Of a DNA stretch of 18,565 nucleotides, positions 1 to 6,543 are shown piece after piece. Numbering within the stretch: position 1 is the stretch's first letter; the number at the start of each line of letters is the position of its first letter. The stretch comes from CAVPRW01 sp046727435 [NCBI: bacterium] (GTDB lineage Bacteria > Tectomicrobia > Entotheonellia > J063): NCBI GenBank assembly GCA_046727435.1, contig JBKPCR010000292.1, forward strand, positions 1 through 18,565. The letters run 5' to 3'. Made by a program: the position numbers and the translations under genes. Below the pieces are notes generated by a model. It made no database searches. It had not been told where the DNA came from and saw only the letters and a program-made list of their open reading frames with translations.

Positions 1-18
1 CATCCTAGGCTCTATAAG

Positions 19-813
19 TCAGCGGAGCGATCGTCGGGGCCGTTTCCCTGTAACGCTGGGCCATACCGCGTTCTCAACGCCCAGCTCCCGCAGAATCTGC
101 TCTTTTAGCTCCACCAGCGCAGGGTTCGATAGCTTTCGGGGGTGAGGAAACGGCACATCCACGATGGACTGGATCCGAGCCGGCCTGGCCGACAGGAGCA
201 AGATCCGATCGGCCAGGTGGAGTGCCTCCTCCACGTCATGGGTCACTAACAAGACGGTATGTCTCTGGCGGAAGAGAATCCGTAGCAGCTCGATCCGCAT
301 CTGCAATCGCGTGAGGGCATCCAGGGACCCGAACGGCTCATCCATGTATAGAACCTCGGGCTTCACTATGAGGGCGCGGGCTACCTCCAGCCGCTGTCGC
401 ATGCCACCGGAGAGTTGGGAGGGGAAGGCCTGCTCGAACCCCTTCAGCCCCACCAACTCGGTGTAGTAGTCAGCGAGGCGCCTCTTCTCGGCTCTGGGGA
501 GGCCATTCAGACCGAACATCAGATTCCGCTGCACCGTGAGCCACGGAAAAATCGAGCCGCTCTGAAAAATATAAATGCCTTTAGGGCTTGGCCCCATCAC
601 CGGCTCACCGTCCAGGGCCACTGCCCCACGGCTAGGCCGGTCGAAACCTGCCAGGATATGCAGGAGGGTGGACTTGCCGCACCCCGAGGGGCCGATGATA
701 GCGACAAACTCCCCCTCGGCCACGGTGAAGTCGATGCCTTTCAGCACAGGCAGAGCCCCGTTCCGGATAGGGTATTCCTTCCACAGGTCGGTGACGGTGA
801 TCTTAGTGCCCAT
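19..813 (-). CDS. ABC transporter ATP-binding protein (SsuB/TauB/NrtD type)
   Basis: Cytoplasmic ATPase of an importer of the nitrate/sulfonate/taurine class; it would power uptake through the permease encoded just upstream. Every nucleotide-binding motif is visible in the 264-residue product: Walker A GPSGCGKST at about 41-49, Q-loop IFQSG near 82-86, signature LSGGM at about 134-138, Walker B VLYMDEP at about 154-160, D-loop SLD, and the switch histidine in LLVTHD near 192. I chose the ATG at 813. An in-frame ATG further out (876) would add 21 residues unlike any ATPase N-terminus and lies deep inside the permease gene. The first 11 bases overlap the permease 3' end, so translation is probably coupled. 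Length is normal for the family. The substrate cannot be told from this subunit. The gene is complete and its TGA stop is 18 bases from the window edge. Confidence 0.95.
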   Translation of the reverse strand: MGTKITVTDLWKEYPIRNGALPVLKGIDFTVAEGEFVAIIGPSGCGKSTLLHILAGFDRPSRGAVALDGEPVMGPSPKGIYIFQSGSIFPWLTVQRNLMFGLNGLPRAEKRRLADYYTELVGLKGFEQAFPSQLSGGMRQRLEVARALIVKPEVLYMDEPFGSLDALTRLQMRIELLRILFRQRHTVLLVTHDVEEALHLADRILLLSARPARIQSIVDVPFPHPRKLSNPALVELKEQILRELGVENAVWPSVTGKRPRRSLR

Positions 814-1579
814 AGCGCCACCGTACCACGTCGAGCCTCTCGAGCCGCCGCATGAGGCTGTCCAGCAGTAGGCCAATCACGCCAATGATGGCCATCCCGG
901 CCAGGACCAGGTCATAGCGGTTCCCGGCGTTCCGGGAATCGATGATCAGGAAACCGAGCCCGGAATTGATGGCGATCATCTCAGCGGCCACAACGACCAA
1001 CCAGGCTACCCCAAGGCCGACCCGCATGCCAACGATAATCTGCGGTAGGGCGGCAAGAAGGATGACAACGCGCCAAAGCTTGAGACCGCCGACCCCAAAG
1101 TTCTGCGCGGCCAGGAGATACTGCCGTTCGATGGTATGGACACCGGCGGTTGTCGCCACCACCATCGGGAAGAAAGATGACAGGAAGATCAGAAAGATGG
1201 GGGAGCTGTCTCCTACCCCGAACCAAAGGATGGCTAAGGGAATCCATGCGATGGGGGAAATGGGCCGGAGGAGCTGGATGAGGGGATTGAAAGCCATGTA
1301 AGCGCCGCTGAACCATCCTATGAGGATACCGAATGGAATAGCCAAGGCGGCAGCCAGCAGATACCCTAGGGCGACGCGGAAGAGGGAGGCCAGCACGTGT
1401 TTCAGCAGCAGGCCCTGTTGTATCAGCTCCACAGTGCCGAGAACCACCTGAGCGGGCGTGGGAAAAATTAGACTCTTGCTGGTAGCCACGGCCACCCACC
1501 ACAGGGCGACCAGGAGGGCTACCAACCCTAAGGGGGCCAGGACCTTCGTGCTATTTTTCAACGCTGGGTTTGCAATCAC
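803..1579 (-). CDS. ABC transporter permease (SsuC/TauC/NrtB type)
   Basis: Inner-membrane permease (BPD_transp_1 family) that pairs with the ATPase overlapping its 3' end and with the substrate-binding protein two genes upstream. The 258-residue product is very hydrophobic, with about six predicted membrane helices. It carries the cytoplasmic EAA-type loop that docks the ATPase: LLAAQNFGVGGLKLWRVVIL followed by the conserved LP. The start is a GTG at 1579, preceded by the purine-rich stretch GGGGGATGAG; no ATG lies near it in frame. The gene follows the SCO1-PCuAC gene by 42 bases. Length (about 250-260 residues) is typical. The family transports oxyanions, sulfonates and thiamine-precursor-like compounds; which one applies here is unknown. 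Confidence 0.94.
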   Translation of the reverse strand: MIANPALKNSTKVLAPLGLVALLVALWWVAVATSKSLIFPTPAQVVLGTVELIQQGLLLKHVLASLFRVALGYLLAAALAIPFGILIGWFSGAYMAFNPLIQLLRPISPIAWIPLAILWFGVGDSSPIFLIFLSSFFPMVVATTAGVHTIERQYLLAAQNFGVGGLKLWRVVILLAALPQIIVGMRVGLGVAWLVVVAAEMIAINSGLGFLIIDSRNAGNRYDLVLAGMAIIGVIGLLLDSLMRRLERLDVVRWRYGH

Positions 1580-1621
1580 CTCATCCCCCGTTTCTACGGA
1601 TGATTACCCTTCGAATGTCTG

Positions 1622-2623
1622 TTACTGCTGGCGAATACTGACCTGCATGGTGATCTCCCCAAACTTCTCAAATTCTAACGTTAGGGGTAAGTGAATACCT
1701 GAGGTAAAGTCCTGTTTCTTGTCCATGCACATGATGTGGAGGCCTCCCGCCTTGAGCTCGACCAGGCCCGTGGGCGGTATCTCGATGAAGCCTTCCGGCA
1801 CTGGCCGCATGCCCATGGCCCCCTGCGGTGTGTGGTAGCCCTCGTACAGGTCGATCATGCCACAGGCTGGGGAGCGCGCGCCGACGAGTTTGTCGGGCTG
1901 GGTGCCCTGGTTGCGAATGACCATGTAGAATTCACTCGATGTAACCACTGTTGGCAACGGTCGTCCCCAGACATTTTCCACCTGAATCCGCGGCCCGTCA
2001 GAGGTTGACGCAGCGGGATGCAGCAAAGCGGCCAAGTCATCAGCCATGGCCTGTGCCGGAGTGCCGAAAGGGAACAGGAGCTGCACAAAACCTTTTTCAT
2101 CTACAACGATCACCATACTGGTATGGTCCACCACATAGCCGTTCGTGGGAGTCTCTTCATATTTCTTAGAGTAAATACCGTAGGCTGCGGCCGTCGCGGC
2201 GATCTCATCTGGCGTCCCGGTCAATCCTAGGAACGCGGCGTTAAAATGCGTCAGATACGCGGCCAGTCTGGCCGCCGTATCCCGCTCCGGGTCCACCGAG
2301 ACCATGAGGACCTGCATCTTCTCTGCCGCTTTCGGCCCCAGAGTTTGCAAGGCTTGCGCGACCTCCGCCAGGGTCGTCGGGCATATGCCTGGGCAGTAGG
2401 TATATCCGAAGTAGAGCAAGACCAGTTTTCCTTGAAAGTCACCCAGACGGATGGGCCTGCCAGTATGGGCAGTCAGCGTAAAGTCGGCCGCACGTGGAGG
2501 CGCCTGGCTGACGATGCCATGAAAGACATGCGGCTGTTCCCCGGCGAACCCTCGCGAGCCTCCACCCAACAGTGTCGATACGATGCATATGAAGGCCAAT
2601 TGCGCCAGAACCGAAGCGAACAA
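1622..2623 (-). CDS. SCO1/SenC - PCuAC fusion, periplasmic copper chaperone
   Basis: A 333-residue exported two-domain protein. After a hydrophobic signal segment (residues about 5-22), residues about 40-200 form a SCO1/SenC thioredoxin-like domain with the copper-binding CPGIC motif (Cys77, Cys81) and the distal His167 in VDHTSM. Residues about 212-333 resemble the PCuAC (DUF461) cupredoxin-like domain, with GAMGMRPV and GGLHIM (His296, Met298). In their families both modules deliver Cu(I) to the CuA site of cytochrome oxidase, usually as separate neighbouring genes. Here they are fused and sit between the binding protein and permease of an ABC importer. The usual first PCuAC histidine is not at its normal place; His264 nearby may replace it. 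The start is a TTG at 2623; a strong Shine-Dalgarno sequence and the lack of an early ATG support it. Confidence 0.9.
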   Translation of the reverse strand: MFASVLAQLAFICIVSTLLGGGSRGFAGEQPHVFHGIVSQAPPRAADFTLTAHTGRPIRLGDFQGKLVLLYFGYTYCPGICPTTLAEVAQALQTLGPKAAEKMQVLMVSVDPERDTAARLAAYLTHFNAAFLGLTGTPDEIAATAAAYGIYSKKYEETPTNGYVVDHTSMVIVVDEKGFVQLLFPFGTPAQAMADDLAALLHPAASTSDGPRIQVENVWGRPLPTVVTSSEFYMVIRNQGTQPDKLVGARSPACGMIDLYEGYHTPQGAMGMRPVPEGFIEIPPTGLVELKAGGLHIMCMDKKQDFTSGIHLPLTLEFEKFGEITMQVSIRQQ

Positions 2624-2631
2624 AGCGATGC

Positions 2632-2638
2632 ACCTCCT
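2632..2638 (-). promoter_or_regulatory. Strong Shine-Dalgarno for the SCO1-PCuAC gene
   Basis: AGGAGGT on the minus strand overlaps the TAG stop of the upstream binding-protein gene and lies 8 bases before the TTG at 2623. It decides that this TTG is the start. A GTG inside the site opens only an unrelated 64-codon frame. Confidence 0.7.
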
Positions 2639-3692
2639 ATTGTTCCAGGGTGATCTGTACCGGTGTCACATTTTGGATAAAGCTCTCGTCTACGTACTTC
2701 TCGTAGGGAATGGAATGGGCGATGATGCCGGCCTCAAGGGAGAGCTGCACAACCTCCTCGAACTCAGCCTGAATAATGCGCAGGTCGCCGTAGGTGACCC
2801 GGTCGGGAGGGTTACTCAGGACAAACTTCAGGACGTCGGGTTTCTGGTTGAAGAAATTCGGCCCCGCCGCGATATCGGCAGCCAGAAACCTGTTGGTTTG
2901 GGAGGCGTCCAGCCATGACCCTGAGGACATGACATAGTTGACCAACTGCTGTACCCGGGCACGCTCCGTCTGGATCAACTCCTCCCGCACCGTCAGCACA
3001 CAGCAGATGTAGTTAGGCCAAACGTCGCGCGTCATGTAGAGCGGCCGCGCATACCCAGCCTTCTCCGCCACCGCACCGAACGGCTCCCCGGTGGCATAGG
3101 CAGCTACCGCCCCGGCATACAGGGCAGCAGGCATGTCAGGTGGATTCATCTCCACCCATTCCACGTCCGCGACCGCCATACCATGTTGCTTGAGCAGTCG
3201 TCTCACGAACAGGTGATCGACGGCAAAGCGACTCGGAATCGCCACACGTTTGCCCTTGAGGTCTGGCATGGTCTTGATTGGTGCATCGTGCTTGACCATC
3301 AGGACCGCGCCAGAACGGTGTCCTAGCGCCACGATCTTCACTGGGATGCCTTTGTCAGCCAGGTCTATGGCCAGCGGAGCCAAGAAATAGGCGGCTTTGA
3401 TCCGCCCCACCATGAAAGCCTCCTTCAGCTCAGGCCAGCCGCTGAACTTGGCATACTCGGCTATTCCCCCGGCAATGGCTTTCCCGCCTTTGGCGTCATG
3501 CTCCATCGCCTTACAGGCGACGGGAAGGGTGAGGTTTCAGGTTACCGGCAACCCCGCGACCTTCAGGGGCTCAGCAGCCACTGCCAGGTAGATCAGGGGA
3601 GGCAGTATACCGCACATAACCGCCGCCACCACGAGCCTCACTTTACGGTGAGCTTCCCAGAACTGGGAGATGATTCGTCGACCAGAAATCAT
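2637..3692 (-). CDS. Selenocysteine-containing ABC substrate-binding protein (NMT1/SsuA-like), UGA at codon 52
   Basis: Periplasmic substrate-binding protein of the adjacent ABC importer, 351 residues if the in-frame TGA at 3537-3539 is read through. Translation from the ATG at 3692 (AGAGG Shine-Dalgarno 8-9 bases before) gives a basic N-terminus, a hydrophobic core at about 20-38, an AVAA cleavage site near 40, then EPLKVAGLPVT, the TGA, and NLTLPVACKA running without a break into the NMT1-type domain. The residue replaced by TGA is, to my recollection, cysteine in relatives (LPVTC-type motif). It lies in the first strand-loop that lines the ligand pocket, with Cys60 eight residues on and a Cys-Cys pair at 230-231. 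A SECIS-like hairpin follows. Taken as a plain ORF from 3506, the protein would lack a signal peptide and first strand. A nonsense mutation in a decaying gene is the alternative; intact downstream reading and the hairpin argue against it. The ligand is unknown. Confidence 0.85.
3503..3523 (-). promoter_or_regulatory. SECIS-like hairpin of the substrate-binding protein gene
   Basis: On the mRNA the 8-base arm CCGUCGCC (3523-3516) pairs with GGCGAUGG (3510-3503), with one G-U pair, around the loop UGUAA (3515-3511). The stem begins 13 bases after the UGA and the loop 21 bases after it, with a G-U in the loop. This fits bacterial SECIS elements, which lie inside the coding region directly after the UGA and are bound by SelB. 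Confidence 0.7.
3537..3539 (-). other. In-frame TGA, probable selenocysteine codon (Sec52)
   Basis: The only stop codon between the ATG at 3692 and the TAG at 2637-2639 in this frame. Both sides are clearly parts of one protein: signal peptide and first strand before, NMT1 domain after. Sec rather than Trp or Cys recoding is inferred because TGA ends other genes normally in this window and a hairpin follows. Confidence 0.75.
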
Positions 3693-3803
3693 TTTTCTTC
3701 CTCTCTGTCGTGATAAAAATGCTGCCCCGCGGCCTCTTCCTACGCGCCGACACCCGCCAGACGGTCGTCATGAGGTGAGCGCGAAGCGAACGATGACCAC
3801 GGC

Positions 3804-4679
3804 TTAGATAGGGTGGGGTGCGGAAGCTGTCGCAGGCTGCCGTGAGTGCCACCAGATTTCAATCAGGTTAGCGGCCGGCCCAACCAGGAAGAGCGCGTAT
3901 AATGGCGCATAGACGCTTTCGTTCAGCCGCAGAATCATCTCGACCAGAGCGACGAGAAACGCGACGACACATTGTCCCCATTTCGTCTGCACGGTGGTCT
4001 TCGGGTCGGTGATCATGAAGAAGATAAAGAGCTGATACATCGGCCCGGTGATTGGGGCGACCTCCGCCAGGAACGGATGGCCAGTGATCCAGCTGCGCAC
4101 ATAGGCCAAGAGCAAGAACGACACCACGTACGTGGCGCAGATGTGAAACCGCTTCACCTGCCAGATGATGAACGAGCCTAGTATCCACACGATGATCATC
4201 GGCAGCAGATAATTGCCCCACTGAATGCTCAGGCTCGCGACCACGTCCGGAGCCAGAACCAGCATCGCGCAGATGCCGAAGTTCGACGGATTCCAGAGAT
4301 GGCGTCCCTTGACCCGTAGGACATATTTCGAGGTGATCGACAGCAGACTGCACAGCGCATAAGGCCACATGGCTGGTGATCGGACCAATATCCCGACACT
4401 GATCCCAGAGACGTAGGCGCTGGCTAGATTCGGCCACTGCCCCCAAAAAATCCGCCCTAACACCAGCTCTGTCACGAGCGCGATGATGATGGCGAGCGCG
4501 GTCCGCGAATAGCTCTCCAAAAAGCCAAACGACACCTGCCCTGCGGCCAGGATGCAGGTAATGAGCATGGGCGCGAGATAGCGCTTATCAAAACTGCGCC
4601 AACGCGCCCTACTAACCGATGACAAGGGTGTTGTCAGGGATGAGGTGGATGTAGTCGACGCACTGAGTCCGGGAGTCAT
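3804..4679 (-). CDS. UnbU-like / NqrB-RnfD family membrane protein
   Basis: A 291-residue integral membrane protein related to the NqrB/RnfD subunits of sodium- and ion-pumping electron-transfer complexes and to UnbU of enediyne clusters. After a Ser/Thr-rich cytoplasmic N-terminus of about 30 residues there are roughly eight or more hydrophobic segments. The family motif HLWNPSNFGI is at 127-136, and the segment TGPMYQLFIFFMITDPKT at 211-228 matches the FFxATDP region of RnfD. The usual flavin-attachment motif (SGAT/SATT type, FMN on Thr) is not evident just before it, so covalent FMN may be absent. The ATG at 4679 overlaps the TGA of the UnbV gene (ATGA) and has AAAGGAG upstream; an earlier in-frame ATG at 4751 lies inside that gene. 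No other Rnf or Nqr subunits are in the window, so it is unlikely to belong to a standard Rnf complex. Substrate unknown. Confidence 0.85.
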   Translation of the reverse strand: MTPGLSASTTSTSSLTTPLSSVSRARWRSFDKRYLAPMLITCILAAGQVSFGFLESYSRTALAIIIALVTELVLGRIFWGQWPNLASAYVSGISVGILVRSPAMWPYALCSLLSITSKYVLRVKGRHLWNPSNFGICAMLVLAPDVVASLSIQWGNYLLPMIIVWILGSFIIWQVKRFHICATYVVSFLLLAYVRSWITGHPFLAEVAPITGPMYQLFIFFMITDPKTTVQTKWGQCVVAFLVALVEMILRLNESVYAPLYALFLVGPAANLIEIWWHSRQPATASAPHPI

Positions 4680-6472
4680 GCCGGCTCCTTTACCTGATGA
4701 GTGTAGCCAACCTGAGGCGCCATGAGCGTCTGGACTTTCCCCGACGGCCAACGAATCACCACCTTCTCGATGTGGGTTTCTTTCCCCAAGCCGAAATGCA
4801 AACGGCGCTGATTCTGCGCCCCGAAACCACTGCCACCCGACACCTCTTGCACTTGCTCTTGCCCATTCCAGAACAGTCGCACTTGCGTGCCGATGGCGCT
4901 GCGGTTGCTGTTGCGGCCTTCCAGCTCAAAGGCGATCCACGCATGGTCCGGCACGACGGTGTTCTTGTACAGCAGCAGCGGCCCTTGTTGATTGACTACC
5001 ACGGCATCCAGCACGCCACGATTCCAGAGATCGGCGAGCGCTACGGCACGGCCGTCGTATATGTCGGTGATCCCCACTGCCTGCGCCACATCAAAGAATT
5101 GCCCAGTGCCATCATTGATCCACACGCGCTTCTGCTGATAGCCCGACAGATTGCGGCCTTCCATGGGCGGCCAGTTCTGCGCATCGGAGATGATCGCGGT
5201 GTTGCCGCCCGCCACTTTCGAAAAATCGTACCAGTAGCTTCTATCTCGATCCGCTGAGACAAATCCGTTGGTCACATAGAGATCGAGGGAGCCATCATTG
5301 TTCAGGTCGCCGAATTGCGCGCCAAAGCTCCAGCCGCCGAGCTCTACGCCCATTTCACGTGCGAGATTTTCATACTGGAGGTTCTCTCCAGAAGTCCCGG
5401 CTTTCGGCACCCAGAGGTTGTTGCCTTGCAGGAGAATGCCCTCTTCAGAGATGTTCGTGACATAGATGGTGAACTGGCCCTGATTGAGTACGTCACCGAC
5501 CGCCGCGTTCATGCCGCTCTTGGGTGCAAACCCAACCCCGGATTGTTTGCCCACCTCGCGAAAACGTGCGCCGCCATCGTTGAAATACAGCTCTGAGACG
5601 CCGTAATCGTTGGCAATGAACAGATCTGGATAGCCGGTACCACGCAGATCAGCCGCCGTCGCCGCCAAGGCCCAGCGGCGGCTCTGGATGCCCTGTTTCT
5701 CAGTCACATCTTCAAAGCTGCCGTCACCGCGGTTGCGCAGCAGATACTTCCGTCCACCGTTCTTGGCATACTCGAAGCTGTCCGGCATGATCCTGGTGGT
5801 CTCGAGTTTCCACAAGTTGACATGCTCCGCAAAATAGCCGCCGATGAACAGATCCAACCGCCCATCGCGGTCATAATCCAGCCAGATCGCCGTGTTAGCA
5901 TTGATCCAACTCGGCAGCCCGGCGTCCGCTGTCACGCGCACCAATCGGCGTCCCTGCTCGTTACGGAACAGTTCGGGACGGCCCCACTTGTAGAGGAAGA
6001 GGTCTTCGTAGCCATCGTTATCGTAATCCCCCCAGACCGCGCCCATGGACACGCCTGTGCCGGCCTGATTGACATCCGCCACCCCCATGGCGGCCGCCAC
6101 GTCCTCGAAGGTTCCATCGCCCCGATTGCGGTAGAGGCGGTTGCGACTGCCCTCTCCACTGTTCGCGACGTAGATGTCCTGCCAGCCATCGCGATCCACA
6201 TCGACAATGGAGACCGCGGCGCCCATCGACGCGACCATCGGCATAATATGCGCGAGTTGGGGATCGAGGCTAGGCACTTGATGTATAAACTCAATGCCAG
6301 CTGCCCTGGCGACCTCCTGGAAACAGAACCCATAGCGCGCCATCACCGCGTCACGCGGGGCGTCGACGGCGATGGGCGCGTGACGTGCGGATACCCGCTT
6401 GAGCACCACGGGAGTGGCGATCAATGCCGCAAAAAAAATGCCCAACACAATGCCTAGGATGCGCCTGTTCAT
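4676..6472 (-). CDS. FG-GAP/VCBS repeat protein with ASPIC/UnbV domain (CRTAC1 family)
   Basis: A 598-residue protein with an N-terminal signal or anchor helix (about residues 4-23), then an extended beta-propeller region of FG-GAP/VCBS repeats. Calcium-loop motifs such as DVDRDGWQDIYV, DYDNDGYEDLFL, DYDRDGRLDLFI and DLNNDGSLDLYV alternate with N-R-GDGTFEDV turns. The ASPIC/UnbV domain (NRSAIGTQVRLFWNG to IRWPSGKVQTL) occupies roughly 515-585. The family is extracellular or periplasmic and bacterial members have no firmly assigned biochemical role. The ATG at 6472 has GGAGGAGG 5-7 bases upstream. It directly overlaps the UnbU-like gene, matching the unbV-unbU pairing of enediyne clusters. Compared with its paralogues here, some propeller blades have lost the acidic loop (for example DLRGTGYPDLFI, DLWNRGVLDAVV). 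Confidence 0.93.
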   Translation of the reverse strand: MNRRILGIVLGIFFAALIATPVVLKRVSARHAPIAVDAPRDAVMARYGFCFQEVARAAGIEFIHQVPSLDPQLAHIMPMVASMGAAVSIVDVDRDGWQDIYVANSGEGSRNRLYRNRGDGTFEDVAAAMGVADVNQAGTGVSMGAVWGDYDNDGYEDLFLYKWGRPELFRNEQGRRLVRVTADAGLPSWINANTAIWLDYDRDGRLDLFIGGYFAEHVNLWKLETTRIMPDSFEYAKNGGRKYLLRNRGDGSFEDVTEKQGIQSRRWALAATAADLRGTGYPDLFIANDYGVSELYFNDGGARFREVGKQSGVGFAPKSGMNAAVGDVLNQGQFTIYVTNISEEGILLQGNNLWVPKAGTSGENLQYENLAREMGVELGGWSFGAQFGDLNNDGSLDLYVTNGFVSADRDRSYWYDFSKVAGGNTAIISDAQNWPPMEGRNLSGYQQKRVWINDGTGQFFDVAQAVGITDIYDGRAVALADLWNRGVLDAVVVNQQGPLLLYKNTVVPDHAWIAFELEGRNSNRSAIGTQVRLFWNGQEQVQEVSGGSGFGAQNQRRLHFGLGKETHIEKVVIRWPSGKVQTLMAPQVGYTHQVKEPA

Positions 6473-6543
6473 GCGTGCCTCCTCCGCCGCAACGCCTCGA
6501 GTGTCGACGAAGTCTGCGTGCTCATAGCAGAGCTTTGCCCGAT

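Noticed and set aside
2637-3692. Binding-protein gene as a pseudogene broken by a nonsense mutation
   Set aside because: The frame is otherwise clean over 350 codons, neighbours are intact and translationally linked, the stop is TGA at an expected Cys, and a hairpin follows at SECIS distance.
3643-3852. Minus-strand 69-codon open frame between the UnbU-like and binding-protein genes
   Set aside because: It overlaps the ends of both real genes in another frame and is rich in Arg/Ser/Pro, as expected of a shadow frame.
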